NCBI RefSeq assembly: GCF_002993365.1
Contig: NZ_PVNP01000032.1
Span: 1 to 57,363, forward strand
DNA length: 57,363 nucleotides
Direction: 5' to 3'
Source: Marisediminitalea alba
GTDB taxonomy: Bacteria > Pseudomonadota > Gammaproteobacteria > Enterobacterales > Alteromonadaceae
The notes under the pieces are model-generated. The model worked only from the letters and a program-made list of their open reading frames with translations. It did no database searches and was not told the DNA's origin. The stretch's first letter is position 1. Each line of letters starts with the position of its first letter. This document shows positions 20,228 to 30,657 of this stretch, piece by piece. The position numbers and the translations under genes were made by a program.

Positions 20228-23200
20228 TTAAGAAAGCTGGGGAGATTTACCTGTTAGTTTATTTTTCATCAGTGGAAACAAGCCAAAGAATTTACCGAAC
20301 AGGGTAGTCAGGTCCTGCAAAATCAAATACAGGCAGGGCACCAGTAGCAAGGTAACCAAAGTCGCGTACAACACTGCAGAACCCAGCGCAGCGGCCATTG
20401 GAATGACAAATTTGGCCTGCAGGCTGGTTTCAAACAGGATTGGCATAACCCCAGCAAAGGTCGTTATCGACGTTAAGGTTATTGCTCTGAAACGGGCGCA
20501 GCCAGCTTCCTGAACAGCTTGCAGTATGGAGTGGCCCTCCAGACGCTTCTGGTTTATGTAATCGGTCATTACCAGGGAGTCATTGATAACTACCCCGGCC
20601 GCCGCAATCAGACCAAAGGTCGACATCATACTCAGATCAAGGCCCAGCAGGTAGTGAGCCCAGATGGCACCGGTCAGGCTGAAGGGAATTACCGACATGA
20701 TGATTAACGGCTGACCGTAACTCTTCAGCGGCACTGCCAGCAGGATGTACACCATGATCATCGCAGCCACAAAGAACATGATTTGTTCGTCTTGTTGCGC
20801 CTGTTGCTCTTCAATGTCGCCACCCAGTTGGGTTTGTACATTGGGGAATTCCTCGAACAGCTGTGGCAGCAGTTTTTGATCAATACTGGCTACCACCTCG
20901 TTAGGTTCAACCTGTTCTTCGTCGATAGCGCCATAGACATACACGGAGCGATAGCCCTCTTCACGACGAATGTAGCTGATTCCGGGTTCTTCGCTCAGAG
21001 TGACCACGTCACCCAACATGACTTCCTCACCCTCTGGTGTGGTAATCACTGTGTATTTCAGGTCAGAAAAACGCTCCCGGGTTAATCGAGGATAGCGCAC
21101 CATCACCCGGACTTCCTCGCCGTCACGGATCACTCGCTGGGCTTCACCGCCGTAAAAGCTCAGGCCAACCTGGTTTGCAATGCTACGCAGATTCAGGCCA
21201 AGCTCGTAGGCTGCCGGTAACAGTTCCATGCGCACTTCTTTACTGGCCGGGTCAATGGTGGAGCTCACATCATAGAGGCCCTTTTCCTGTTGCAACATCT
21301 GAATAAAGCGCAGCCCCGCTTCGTTCAGTGACTTAATGTCGGCACCATACAGCAGGTAGCCAAATTCACCGTTGTCGCCACCACCGTTCACATCGTCTTC
21401 AATACTGAAGCTCTTCATACCGGCGATTTCAGGGATCTTTTCGCGCCACTTACGGGCCAGTTCAAAGGTATTAAAGTGACGTGCGTCCTCATCGACCAGA
21501 GGAATAACCAACCGCGCTTCGGTACGGGATTCATTAAATGCCAGCAGATCACGGATCATGCCAGAGCCATATTCCTTGATAGTTTCTTCTTCAATTTGCC
21601 AAATCACTGATTCGACGGTTTTTAATGCTTCGATGGTCGCCATATCCGACACATTTTCGTTCATCTCAATGCCGATGCTGGGGAAGTCATGAGGCACCTT
21701 GGGCTGAGGTATCATGCGCACATGATTACCGGCAACCAGGCCCCAGCTCAGCATTAGCATGGCAACAAAACCAGCTAGAACGGCCCAGCGCCACTGCACG
21801 GCTTTTTCGACGGTGCCACGGTACGGGCCATGAATAAACTGATTAAACCGCGCATTGAAGCGAGAGCGCCAGCCGTCAGGTTTTACTTTGCTGAATTTTA
21901 TATGGGCAATGTGCGCAGGCAGGATAAGCTTGGATTCAATCAGACTAAAGGTCAGGCACAAGATCACAACAATGGCGATATTGTAAAAGAATTCCCCCTC
22001 GGGACCGCTACTAAGGGTAAATGGCGCAAACACGGCTATGGTGGTAAGTACACCAAAGGTCGCTGGCGTTGCTACACGCTTGGCCCCGCGGATAACGTTT
22101 TCTACCCCGGGCCCTCGTTGTTCTATTTCGGTGTAGGCACTTTCTCCTATTACAATGGCATCATCCACCACAATACCCAGTACCATGATAAAGGCGAACA
22201 ACGACAGGATATTTACACTTACGCCAAACACTGGCATTAGCATAACTGCGCCTAAGAAGCACAGCGGTAGCCCCACCATAACCCAGAAAGCCAGGCGGAA
22301 GCGCAGGAAGATCGTCAACATCAGAGCAACCAGTAACGAGCCCTGAAACAGGTTGTTGAGCATCATGTTCAGGCGGGCATTTAAGTAGTAGGTCATGTCG
22401 ACCAGCTCTTTAAGCTCTAAACCGGCTGGCAACTCTGTGTTCTTAAATGCCATGAAATCTTTTACCGTTTCAGCAATCGGCACAATGCTCTGCGATTTAG
22501 TTGCGTTTACTGCAATCAATACCGCATTTTGCCCGGTATAGCGGAAGTAGCGCTCGCCTTCAGTAAAGCCATCTTTAATGTCGGCGATATCAGAGAGCAC
22601 GACCTTCGCGCCATCCGGGCCAATCTTGACCGGGATGCTGGCAAACTCATCGCCATCATAAAACTGACTTTCAATCCGCACCGAGACCAGGCCTGCGTCA
22701 GTACGTAATTGACCGGCTGAAATGTTGGCAGAGTACTGATTGATGGCATTGGTGACGTCTGAAATTGTCAGGTTATACATGCGCAGCAGTTCAGGCTTAA
22801 TTTCGATGGCAATTTCATCGGTTGGTACCCGGGCATTGGCCAGGGAAACATTACTTAACTGGAGTAAGTCATCCTCAATTTCCTTGGCGATAGGCTTTAA
22901 TTCCTCCAATGGAATATCACCCACCAGGGCCATTTCGTACACCTGCTGCTGAAACTCAGCCTGAGAAATGGTGACCGGCTCCATATCGGCCGGGAAGGTG
23001 GCAATACTGTCGACGCGCAGCTTTACCTTATCGAGCACATCGGTCAGCTCTTCATCTTTATCGATTTCCAGCGACACCCGGCCGCTGTTTCTGAAAGCGC
23101 GGGATACTGTGCGTTTAATTTCGCTAACGTCTTTCAGGCTCTCTTCTATCTTGATCAGGATACTTTCTTCAATTTCCTGGGGAGACGCACCGCGGTATTG

Positions 23201-23371
23201 CGCCGAAATATTAATATAGTTTCTCTCAATATTCGGAAACATCTGGCGCTGAATGGTTTTGTAGCCAAAGGCACCCATAATAAGGATGAATATCATCAGC
23301 AGGTTGGCGGCAACCGAATTACGGGCAAACCACGAAATAAGCCCGGTTTGAGGGTTTAATGGATCTGACAT
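20228..23371 (-). CDS. RND efflux pump, inner-membrane transporter (HAE1/AcrB type)
   Basis: A 1047-residue proton-driven transporter with 12 expected helices and two large periplasmic loops. The proton-relay Asp pair is in FIMVLGIVVDDAIVIGESAY. Both porter halves are present, and the second repeat shows STFGLIAAAGVVINDSLVMTDYI. It forms a unit with the membrane fusion protein upstream (18-base gap) and must borrow an outer-membrane TolC, since none is here. Substrates are probably lipophilic compounds or drugs; exact specificity cannot be read. Confidence 0.95.
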   Translation of the reverse strand: MSDPLNPQTGLISWFARNSVAANLLMIFILIMGAFGYKTIQRQMFPNIERNYINISAQYRGASPQEIEESILIKIEESLKDVSEIKRTVSRAFRNSGRVSLEIDKDEELTDVLDKVKLRVDSIATFPADMEPVTISQAEFQQQVYEMALVGDIPLEELKPIAKEIEDDLLQLSNVSLANARVPTDEIAIEIKPELLRMYNLTISDVTNAINQYSANISAGQLRTDAGLVSVRIESQFYDGDEFASIPVKIGPDGAKVVLSDIADIKDGFTEGERYFRYTGQNAVLIAVNATKSQSIVPIAETVKDFMAFKNTELPAGLELKELVDMTYYLNARLNMMLNNLFQGSLLVALMLTIFLRFRLAFWVMVGLPLCFLGAVMLMPVFGVSVNILSLFAFIMVLGIVVDDAIVIGESAYTEIEQRGPGVENVIRGAKRVATPATFGVLTTIAVFAPFTLSSGPEGEFFYNIAIVVILCLTFSLIESKLILPAHIAHIKFSKVKPDGWRSRFNARFNQFIHGPYRGTVEKAVQWRWAVLAGFVAMLMLSWGLVAGNHVRMIPQPKVPHDFPSIGIEMNENVSDMATIEALKTVESVIWQIEEETIKEYGSGMIRDLLAFNESRTEARLVIPLVDEDARHFNTFELARKWREKIPEIAGMKSFSIEDDVNGGGDNGEFGYLLYGADIKSLNEAGLRFIQMLQQEKGLYDVSSTIDPASKEVRMELLPAAYELGLNLRSIANQVGLSFYGGEAQRVIRDGEEVRVMVRYPRLTRERFSDLKYTVITTPEGEEVMLGDVVTLSEEPGISYIRREEGYRSVYVYGAIDEEQVEPNEVVASIDQKLLPQLFEEFPNVQTQLGGDIEEQQAQQDEQIMFFVAAMIMVYILLAVPLKSYGQPLIIMSVIPFSLTGAIWAHYLLGLDLSMMSTFGLIAAAGVVINDSLVMTDYINQKRLEGHSILQAVQEAGCARFRAITLTSITTFAGVMPILFETSLQAKFVIPMAAALGSAVLYATLVTLLLVPCLYLILQDLTTLFGKFFGLFPLMKNKLTGKSPQLS

Positions 23372-23389
23372 TACGCTGATTTCCGTTGA

Positions 23390-24544
23390 TTAAGGTTGTT
23401 TTGCGACGAGTTTATCGGCACCTTCAATGACCTTTACGGCCATTCCATTCTGCGGATACTCAGGCAGTGTCATAACAATGCGATCATCAGCGGCAATATC
23501 TACCCGAATTAAAAACTCACTGTCAACTTCACGCACTACCTCAACCGGTTTGGCGACCAGTTTGTCGGCTTCATCGAGGATCCACAGTTGACGTCGGGTA
23601 ATCAGTTCCTGCGGGATTCGGTAAACATTATCGATGGTCTTACCGGTAAACGACACTTTAGTGTAAGCACCAAACCGCAGCACAGGCTGTTGCGTAGTTA
23701 AACCGTAAGGGTCGTTAACTCTGGCTACCAGGTGGGTCATTCGAGTCGCGCTGTCGTAAATGCCTGAGTCGCGAACGATGGTGGCAGAGCGTTTAATTTC
23801 GTCGGTTGTGCCGTTAAGCAAGGAGACTGTTGCTTCAATACCATTGAGGGCTTCAGGCAGGAAGGCCTGGTCGAAACGTGCCAGAGGGAAAGTCACTTCG
23901 CCTACTTCCACATTGTACAAGGTGGCCGCAGAGGTTCCCACGGTAAGAAAATCCCCTTTACCAATAGAGCGACTAACAATTAAAGCATCGTAGGGCGCAA
24001 CCACCTCAGTGTTGGCGAGGTCACGCTTAGCAATTTTCATTTGTGCCTGGGCGGCCTTAACCGCTGCTTCAGCAGATAAAATCTGTGGCTTACGCAGGTA
24101 TAAATCGGTTACTCTTGAATTGGGTAAGGTGGCGGCTTCACGCTCGGCAACATTGGCCAGGGCTTTTTCTTCTATCAGCGCTGCCTGAGCATTGGCGAGC
24201 GCTGATTCTGCTTGTAACAGGGCTGCGGTGTACGCATCTTTTTCAATTGAGAACAGCATCTCGCCACGCTTAACAATGCCGCCGGCAACGAATGTCGGAT
24301 TCCATTCTACCACTTCTCCGCTCACCTGGGCCGCCAGGCGGGTGCTTTCTAATGGCGCAAGTTCGCCGAAAGCTTCAATATTTATGGCAAAGGATTCTGG
24401 CTTTAACTGGGTAACCCGCACGGTCGGACGGGTGTCGACCGACTCGTTTTCTTCTGTGGTGTCACCTAGCGCGGTAACAGTCTTCATTGCTCCAATCCCC
24501 AGAACAATGATGGCTATTGGTAAGATCACTCTTATCAACTTCAT
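23390..24544 (-). CDS. RND efflux pump, periplasmic membrane fusion protein
   Basis: 384 residues with an N-terminal membrane anchor (IRVILPIAIIVLGIGAM). A lipoyl half follows (AQVSGEVVEWNPTFVAGGIVKRGEML), then a long alpha hairpin rich in Ala (ALLQAESALANAQAALIEEK). The second lipoyl half is VVAPYDALIVSRSIGKGDFLTVG, and beta-barrel and membrane-proximal domains end the protein. It bridges the RND transporter to an outer-membrane channel. It is the first gene of the two-gene operon. Confidence 0.94.
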   Translation of the reverse strand: MKLIRVILPIAIIVLGIGAMKTVTALGDTTEENESVDTRPTVRVTQLKPESFAINIEAFGELAPLESTRLAAQVSGEVVEWNPTFVAGGIVKRGEMLFSIEKDAYTAALLQAESALANAQAALIEEKALANVAEREAATLPNSRVTDLYLRKPQILSAEAAVKAAQAQMKIAKRDLANTEVVAPYDALIVSRSIGKGDFLTVGTSAATLYNVEVGEVTFPLARFDQAFLPEALNGIEATVSLLNGTTDEIKRSATIVRDSGIYDSATRMTHLVARVNDPYGLTTQQPVLRFGAYTKVSFTGKTIDNVYRIPQELITRRQLWILDEADKLVAKPVEVVREVDSEFLIRVDIAADDRIVMTLPEYPQNGMAVKVIEGADKLVAKQP

Positions 24545-24670
24545 ATTTTGTACTTCCTTTGACCCTGGATACGCTTTTCTTTAGATTTATATTATGAGCG
24601 ATGACAGCCATCGGATCGCTTTATAATTGTAACGAACTATTAAAAAGTGATACTGCGAAAGCCTATCGTT

Positions 24671-25798
24671 TTAAGGTGTTAATGATGACGCACTTAGGAC
24701 CTTATTGCGACCCTTTTCTTTGGCCCGGTAAAGTGCCTTGTCTGCCAGTGAAAGGGCATTGTTAAGACCATTTTCCAGGTGAATTTGCGCCACACCAAAG
24801 CTGGCGGTAATTGTCAGTGAGGTGTTTTTGATTTGTACCGGCGTTGCTTGAATTGTTTCGCGGATTTTCTCAGCCAGTACCACGCCATTGCTCTCATTGG
24901 TGGTAGGCAGAACAAACAGAAATTCTTCGCCGCCCCAGCGTGCCACGCCATCCTGTTCCCTGATGACCTCCTTAAACAGGTCAGCAACATGCTTAAGCGC
25001 AATGTCCCCACCATCATGGCCGTAGTTATCATTGACCTGTTTAAACCGATCAATATCACACAGAATAAGGGTTAGTTGTTCCTGCTGCCGTTTAGCGCGG
25101 TTTATCTCGTGATCGATAAACTTCTGAATGCCGCGCCGGTTAGGCAGGTTGGTCAGCGCGTCATATAATGCCTGTCGTTCAAATTTTTCACTGATATCGC
25201 GAATGATGATAAAGCTGGTTTGCCGGCTGTGCTCGTAAAAGGCCGATAAAAAGGTCACGGTGGCGAAAGACAACAACAAACGCACTTTAAATTCGTGCGT
25301 ATAACTGGCGATCAGCAGCGCATCACCGGGGGTGAACAGAATGACCGCGCACAGCGCGATAAACAGGCCAACGGTAATAATCCCCCAGAATACCCCGGCA
25401 AAAAACATGGCGACCGGGGGCAGCACAAAAATCCATAGCGGGCCGGTGCCAGCCACGCCACCGAATATGACCAGATACAGCATCAGACTAAGCAGGCAGA
25501 GTACCAGCAGGGTAGGGGCAATAATATGATTGTTTTTTAACTTACTGTGCAGCAACACCCCTTTACACAGGCCAAACAGGGTCGCCGATGACAGCAACAC
25601 AATGCCAAGAGTAAGCTGTTCGTTGAAAAGGGCTTTGATTCCCAGTACCAGCGTGATGGACATGCCCACTATCGCGAACAGGTTGATAACGACTATCTTG
25701 CGATTAGTGTCTTCGTCATGGCCGGGGCGGCAGCCACTGGTGATAAGGCTATCGAATAGCTTAGTAAAAATGATGTAAGGGTTATCTGCCTGCTTCAA
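24671..25798 (-). CDS. Membrane-bound diguanylate cyclase
   Basis: A 375-residue protein. Five to six hydrophobic helices (about residues 35-190) form a membrane sensor with no recognised family name. A GGDEF domain follows, starting DALTNLPNRRG. The active site is GGEEF (289-293), a catalytically competent variant. The inhibitory site RxxD is intact as REQD (280-283), five residues upstream, so product feedback is expected. The start lies 17 bases inside the end of pqiC, so it appears to be the last gene of the pqiABC operon. This suggests a link between c-di-GMP and envelope lipid transport; the coupling is inference. Confidence 0.92.
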   Translation of the reverse strand: MKQADNPYIIFTKLFDSLITSGCRPGHDEDTNRKIVVINLFAIVGMSITLVLGIKALFNEQLTLGIVLLSSATLFGLCKGVLLHSKLKNNHIIAPTLLVLCLLSLMLYLVIFGGVAGTGPLWIFVLPPVAMFFAGVFWGIITVGLFIALCAVILFTPGDALLIASYTHEFKVRLLLSFATVTFLSAFYEHSRQTSFIIIRDISEKFERQALYDALTNLPNRRGIQKFIDHEINRAKRQQEQLTLILCDIDRFKQVNDNYGHDGGDIALKHVADLFKEVIREQDGVARWGGEEFLFVLPTTNESNGVVLAEKIRETIQATPVQIKNTSLTITASFGVAQIHLENGLNNALSLADKALYRAKEKGRNKVLSASSLTP

Positions 25799-26363
25799 CT
25801 CTGGTTACAACATCGTTGGTTAATTTATCGATCAGCAGTCGCATCTGCGATACTGAAAACGCAAAACCATCCTTGTTGAGTGGCAGCCAGTAATTAAACC
25901 GGACAATCTGCGGTGGCGCTCCGTCTGTTTCCAGCCTGAATTTTCCTTTCAGAACCAGTCTGCCATCATAGGTTGGAATAAAGTCGTCCAGCTGTATATC
26001 TAAAATGTACTCCGGTTGGGCAGGATTTGTCCACTTGCTTTGCACTCGAAGACGCATTTTATGCTTCACAGACAAGGATTCGCTAAACGCCATCTTAAAG
26101 TCACGGTCAAAGGGCTCTGCCCAAACGTGCTTTGGCGCGAAATGTATTTCGCTGTCGCTGAGCTGTAAACTGAGGTTACGTTGCTTTAAATAATCCGGTG
26201 CACTCAGCGAGCGTAAAAAAATCGTGGGCTGGTTGCTGATATCGGTACTCGACTCCGCGGCCACCAGCGTTGGCTCGTGCAGCATATAATAATTTAAACC
26301 GATTGGCTTACTGCTGCAGCCTGCTAACCACAGCACTGCAATGCCTGCTATCCACTTTTTCAT
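25782..26363 (-). CDS. pqiC: PqiC-type outer-membrane lipoprotein
   Basis: A 193-residue lipoprotein. The lipobox is LAGC with the modified Cys at residue 16, followed by SSKPIGLNYYML, typical of the ABC-type transport auxiliary family to which PqiC belongs. In E. coli PqiC anchors the PqiB tunnel at the outer membrane. Its ATG overlaps the pqiB stop by four bases, and its own end overlaps the diguanylate cyclase start. Confidence 0.9.
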   Translation of the reverse strand: MKKWIAGIAVLWLAGCSSKPIGLNYYMLHEPTLVAAESSTDISNQPTIFLRSLSAPDYLKQRNLSLQLSDSEIHFAPKHVWAEPFDRDFKMAFSESLSVKHKMRLRVQSKWTNPAQPEYILDIQLDDFIPTYDGRLVLKGKFRLETDGAPPQIVRFNYWLPLNKDGFAFSVSQMRLLIDKLTNDVVTRVEAGR

Positions 26364-28003
26364 TGGTCTTGCTCCTGCGCCTGAGGCTGAATATCTATCT
26401 CGGCATTATCTGAGAAAATCAGGCCATTCGGGGTTTTATTAAGTTGCATCAGCAGTGGTTGAATGGCCCTGAGCGTTTCTTGTAATGAGTCTACGGTATT
26501 GGCGATTTCCGCTTTACTTAACCCGCCCTCTGAATAGTGCTGCAGGAGACCCTCAAAGGCTTTTAAACTGTGCTGGATCTGATCGTTCAGTGCTTCCGTG
26601 TCGAGCGCCGCGATGGTTTCGTCGAAATTGTCACTGGTCTCATTCACCGATTCGGCGGCAGCGTTGAGGGTTTCTATTACGGCGGTAATATCTGCAATCA
26701 GGGTTTCCAGCGGTAATGCGTTGATTTTATCTAAAATGGCGTCGGCTTTTTGGGTCAGCTGAGTAAACTCACTGGAGACGGTGGGAATAACGTCTATGTC
26801 ATTCACTGATAGCAGTGATGCCGTTTCTGGCTGGTCTACATGCTGTAAATCAACAAATAAGCCACCGGTTATAAAGTTACCCATGCGTAACGTGGCTCTG
26901 AGATCTTTACGGATCCAGCGGCCCAGGCGGTCGCGTAAAAAGGCCAGTCCTTCTTCGCTGTCTTCCAGGCGCGCTTTACCCGGATAAATATTAATTAATA
27001 CCGGAATAGGATACTCATCATCCAGTAAGCTGCCGATGTCCATGTTATTGGAGTTAATCGCGGCGACTTTACCGATTTGCAGGCCACGGTATTCCACTGG
27101 CGCACCCACGGTAAGCCCGCGCACGCTTTCGTCGATGAGCAGCACGTATTGTGCAGCATAACGAAAGCGTTCATCTGCGGCAGCGTTATAGTCGCCATAA
27201 ATTACAAATTCAGCGTTATCATCGATAGGTTGGCCTTTGGTATCGCCCTGGGGGTTACCAAAAGTCACACCGTTGGCCAGTAAAGTTTCCAGACTACCGG
27301 TCTGGATTGTGAGGCCGTTAGAAGCCAGCTGCAATTTTACCCCACTAACGTTCCAGAACCGTGTGTTTTCATCGATTAACTTGTGATAGGGGGCATGAAT
27401 AAATGCCCGGTAGGTTATACGGCCTTGCTCAACATCAAAATGGACTTCCTCGAACTCGCCAACCTTAAAGCCTTTGTAAATGATGGTATCGCCGGGCTTA
27501 TAAGTTAAATCGTCGGTATCGCTGCGTAACTCTACGTGTAAACCAGGTGTACCCGGTGGCGTAACCGGCGGGCGTTCCAGCGCGGTAAAATGATCCTGTT
27601 CGGTTTGCCCGGCTTCGGCGGTCATTGCGATAAAGCTGCCGGAAAGTAACGTGTTGAGACCAGACACCTCAGAAAAAGATACCCGCGGTGCTACTACCCA
27701 GAAACGGGTATTTTCATTGAGCAGCCGGGCTGCGCTTTTTTCCAGTCGGGCAGTTACGGTGACCCCATCAAGCTCGGGCTTGAGTTCGATTTTTTTTACC
27801 TGGCCAACATCCAGATCGCGGATTTTAATTGGTGTTTTGTTGACCTCGATGCCACTGGCGGAACTCATATCGATGGTGATCAGTGGGCCCTGATTTTGCC
27901 ACTGGTAATACACCATCCAGGCGCCAATCAATAACGCAATAATCGGAATTACCCAGACTTTGGATATTCGCGTTGTGGGTTTTACTGCTGCATCATCGGT
28001 CAT
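26360..28003 (-). CDS. pqiB: Intermembrane transport protein PqiB (three MCE domains)
   Basis: 547 residues, essentially the E. coli PqiB length. One N-terminal transmembrane helix (VWVIPIIALLIGAWMVYYQW) leads to three MCE/MlaD domains in tandem. They start near ASGIEVNKTPIKIRDLDVG, YKPGDTIIYKGFKVGEFEEV and RGLTVGAPVEYRGLQIGKV. A long C-terminal helical region builds the needle-like tunnel. It carries hydrophobic molecules, probably phospholipids, between the two membranes. Four-base overlaps on both sides tie pqiA, pqiB and pqiC together. Confidence 0.95.
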   Translation of the reverse strand: MTDDAAVKPTTRISKVWVIPIIALLIGAWMVYYQWQNQGPLITIDMSSASGIEVNKTPIKIRDLDVGQVKKIELKPELDGVTVTARLEKSAARLLNENTRFWVVAPRVSFSEVSGLNTLLSGSFIAMTAEAGQTEQDHFTALERPPVTPPGTPGLHVELRSDTDDLTYKPGDTIIYKGFKVGEFEEVHFDVEQGRITYRAFIHAPYHKLIDENTRFWNVSGVKLQLASNGLTIQTGSLETLLANGVTFGNPQGDTKGQPIDDNAEFVIYGDYNAAADERFRYAAQYVLLIDESVRGLTVGAPVEYRGLQIGKVAAINSNNMDIGSLLDDEYPIPVLINIYPGKARLEDSEEGLAFLRDRLGRWIRKDLRATLRMGNFITGGLFVDLQHVDQPETASLLSVNDIDVIPTVSSEFTQLTQKADAILDKINALPLETLIADITAVIETLNAAAESVNETSDNFDETIAALDTEALNDQIQHSLKAFEGLLQHYSEGGLSKAEIANTVDSLQETLRAIQPLLMQLNKTPNGLIFSDNAEIDIQPQAQEQDQ

Positions 28004-29148
28004 AAATCTGAGTCTTTCCTTTGCTGCCAGATTAAGCGGGAGTCAAATGTCATCGCGGCCAGCATGGTAATAAAAACCAGTGCACAAAATGCCAGCGCTG
28101 CAGGGCCAGGGTGAATCGCCAGGGTACTGCCAAGCTGGATAAGTGCTACAAGTATAGCCACCACGAATACGTCTATCATCGACCAGCGGCCAATAAATTC
28201 GATAAACCGGTAGTAGCGGATTTGCCTGCCGGGATTCGTCAGTTCTTTAAATTGTACGGCGTAAGTTAATCTGGCGAGTACCACCAGTTTGGCCACCGGA
28301 ATAACAATACTGGCGACAAATATCACCATGGCGACCGGGTAAGAACCCGACTCCCATAACGATATCACGCCGCCCATAATGGTATTGGGCTCTGAACTGC
28401 CAAAAAGCTCTGTGCTCATTATGGGCAGTGCATTAGCTGGAATATACAGGATTAACGCCGTAAACAGCAATGCCCAGGTTCGCTGAATACTCAGGCTCGC
28501 CACATGCGGTGTAAGGGGGGTTACTTGTGGTAATTCACCATTGTGCAGCCATAGCTTGAGGCGGGTATCGTCAAAATAAAACAGCGCTGCACTCATACAA
28601 ACACTGAACAGCACAAAGGCATAAAAGGACAGGCCGATAGCGATATCAGCCAATGAAGTTATTTTGATCAGACTCACCAGAGTACCGAGCAGAAAAATTT
28701 CCGCCATGCTCCAGGGCATCAGCCATTCTACCCAGCGCAGCAGGGTTTTCATCCAGGGGCTTGGTGTGGTCAGTAAACGGCAACTGAGCAGGATAATTAA
28801 GCCCGTCAGCACCAGCCCTGGCAGTACCAGAGTAGCCATGCCGGTGATCACCGCCAGAGTGACATAATCCTGCTCCACCAGCACATTCAGACCACCTGGT
28901 AAATCGATACTGTTTTGCTGCCCGTTGGCTCTGAAAGAGAGAAAGTTAAAAGGTAACGACAGCACTAAAAAAATCATCGCTGACAGCGATAAGGCCAGCG
29001 ACGCGGGCATATCATTGCGGTGGTAAATACTCAGTGTATAACCGCAGCGCGGGCATACAGCACGCTGTTTATTCTGCAAAGCCGGTACGTTAACATTGGC
29101 TTCGCACTGAGGGCAGGTGATATTACATAGAGGAGGCGCTGACATCAC
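28000..29148 (-). CDS. pqiA: PqiA-type inner-membrane protein
   Basis: 382 residues with two copies of the four-helix PqiA module. The N-terminal zinc ribbon is CPQC and CPRC (about residues 12-35). The second module begins SIQRTWALLFTALILYIPAN, as in E. coli, but the zinc ribbon that usually precedes it is missing: there is no second pair of CxxC motifs. This also explains why it is shorter than E. coli PqiA (about 417). It forms the inner-membrane part of the PqiABC system. It is the first gene of its operon. Confidence 0.92.
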   Translation of the reverse strand: MMSAPPLCNITCPQCEANVNVPALQNKQRAVCPRCGYTLSIYHRNDMPASLALSLSAMIFLVLSLPFNFLSFRANGQQNSIDLPGGLNVLVEQDYVTLAVITGMATLVLPGLVLTGLIILLSCRLLTTPSPWMKTLLRWVEWLMPWSMAEIFLLGTLVSLIKITSLADIAIGLSFYAFVLFSVCMSAALFYFDDTRLKLWLHNGELPQVTPLTPHVASLSIQRTWALLFTALILYIPANALPIMSTELFGSSEPNTIMGGVISLWESGSYPVAMVIFVASIVIPVAKLVVLARLTYAVQFKELTNPGRQIRYYRFIEFIGRWSMIDVFVVAILVALIQLGSTLAIHPGPAALAFCALVFITMLAAMTFDSRLIWQQRKDSDL

Positions 29149-29204
29149 GGGCGTCGAAAAGTGTTTTAGTTAGCTTAACCTAAACACTGGCGACTTAAAA
29201 TAGA

Positions 29205-29227
29205 ACGGGGCGCTTAAAGCGCCCCGT
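29205..29227 (-). terminator. Terminator of asnS
   Basis: The inverted repeat ACGGGGCGC/GCGCCCCGT, 9 bp with a short loop, lies 33 bases after the asnS stop. On the minus strand TTCTATTTT follows, an imperfect T-run. Confidence 0.75.
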
Positions 29228-29259
29228 GAGTATTCAAATAACCGGTAGGAACCAGTCAC

Positions 29260-30657
29260 TTAGTAGCTGGCGTTACCCGGAGTACGTGGGAACGGAATAA
29301 CGTCGCGCACGTTTTGCATGCCGGTCACATAGGCTACCAGGCGTTCAAAACCTAAGCCAAAACCAGAGTGGGGTACGGTACCGTAGCGACGCAGGTCGCG
29401 ATACCAGCCATAGTCTTCCTTGCTCAGGCCCATTTCTTCCAGGCGGTTATCGAACACATCAAGACGCTCTTCACGCTGTGAACCACCAATGATTTCACCG
29501 ATACCCGGGGCCAGGACGTCCATCGCCGCCACGGTTTTACCGTCGTCATTTAAGCGCATGTAAAAGGCTTTAATGTCTTTCGGGTAGTTTTGCATGATAA
29601 TTGGCGCACCAACATGCTCTTCAGCCAGATAGCGCTCGTGTTCACTGGATAAGTCAATACCCCAGCTCACCGGGAACTCGAAGTCTTTGCCACAGTTCTC
29701 TAAAATGGTAATCGCATCGGTATAATCCATGCGTACGAAGTCGCTGCTGATGAGTTTTTCCAGACGGGTGATAGCATCTTTGTTAATGCGCTGGGCAAAA
29801 AATGCCATATCATCGGCACGTTCTTCCAGAACCGCTTTGCATACATATTTCAGCATGTCTTCTGATAACTGGGCGATATCGTTCAGGTCGGCAAAGGCCA
29901 CTTCCGGCTCTATCATCCAGAACTCAGCCAGGTGACGGGACGTGTTGCTGTTCTCTGCCCTGAACGTTGGTCCGAAGGTATAGATTTTAGACATGGCACA
30001 GGCGTAGGTTTCACCGTTCAACTGGCCGGATACGGTCAGGTAAGCTTCGCGCCCGAAAAAGTCTTCGCTGTAGTCCACATCGCCTTTGTCGGTTTTTGGG
30101 ATGTTCATCATATCCAGCGTTGAAACGCGGAATAATTCGCCCGCACCTTCAGTATCGCTGGCAGTAATAATTGGCGTGCTGATCCAGAAATAGCCCTGTT
30201 CATGGAAAAAGCGGTGAATCGCCTGTGACAAACAGTTACGAATACGCGTTACAGCACCAATAACGTTGGTGCGGGCGCGTAAGTGGGCGTGTTCGCGCAG
30301 ATATTCGATGGAATGGCGCTTAGCAGCCATAGGATACGTATCCGGGTTCTCCACCCAGCCAACAATTTCCACTGCCGTGGCGTCCAGTTCCAGTGCCTGG
30401 CCCTTGCCTTCTGAGGCTTTTACATTCGCGGTAACCACCAGTGAACAGCCTGCCGTTAAACGTTGAATATCGGCATAATTGGGTAAGGTATTGAGTGCAA
30501 TGACCTGTACTGGGTCGAAACAACTGCCATCATGCAAAGCAATAAATGAAAGGCCTGCTTTTGAATCGCGACGGGTACGAACCCAGCCTTTTACCGTTAC
30601 CGATTCGCCAACCGCGTACTTACCAGCCAGTACGTCAACTACGGGGGCGTGTGTCAT
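29260..30657 (-). CDS. asnS: Asparaginyl-tRNA synthetase
   Basis: Class IIb synthetase charging tRNA-Asn; 465 residues from the ATG at 30657. The anticodon-binding OB fold is at the N-terminus ([24 protein letters not shown]). Motif 2 is [21 protein letters not shown] and motif 3 is [13 protein letters not shown]. The [19 protein letters not shown] stretch is diagnostic for AsnRS. The ATG was chosen over the TTG at 30672 because a GGAG ribosome site lies between them. It is monocistronic, with its own terminator. Confidence 0.97.
   Translation of the reverse strand: MTHAPVVDVLAGKYAVGESVTVKGWVRTRRDSKAGLSFIALHDGSCFDPVQVIALNTLPNYADIQRLTAGCSLVVTANVKASEGKGQALELDATAVEIVGWVENPDTYPMAAKRHSIEYLREHAHLRARTNVIGAVTRIRNCLSQAIHRFFHEQGYFWISTPIITASDTEGAGELFRVSTLDMMNIPKTDKGDVDYSEDFFGREAYLTVSGQLNGETYACAMSKIYTFGPTFRAENSNTSRHLAEFWMIEPEVAFADLNDIAQLSEDMLKYVCKAVLEERADDMAFFAQRINKDAITRLEKLISSDFVRMDYTDAITILENCGKDFEFPVSWGIDLSSEHERYLAEEHVGAPIIMQNYPKDIKAFYMRLNDDGKTVAAMDVLAPGIGEIIGGSQREERLDVFDNRLEEMGLSKEDYGWYRDLRRYGTVPHSGFGLGFERLVAYVTGMQNVRDVIPFPRTPGNASY

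Noticed and set aside
21830..22240. Plus-strand frame of 136 codons inside the RND transporter gene
   Set aside because: Antisense to a conserved transmembrane region, with no start signal and no family.
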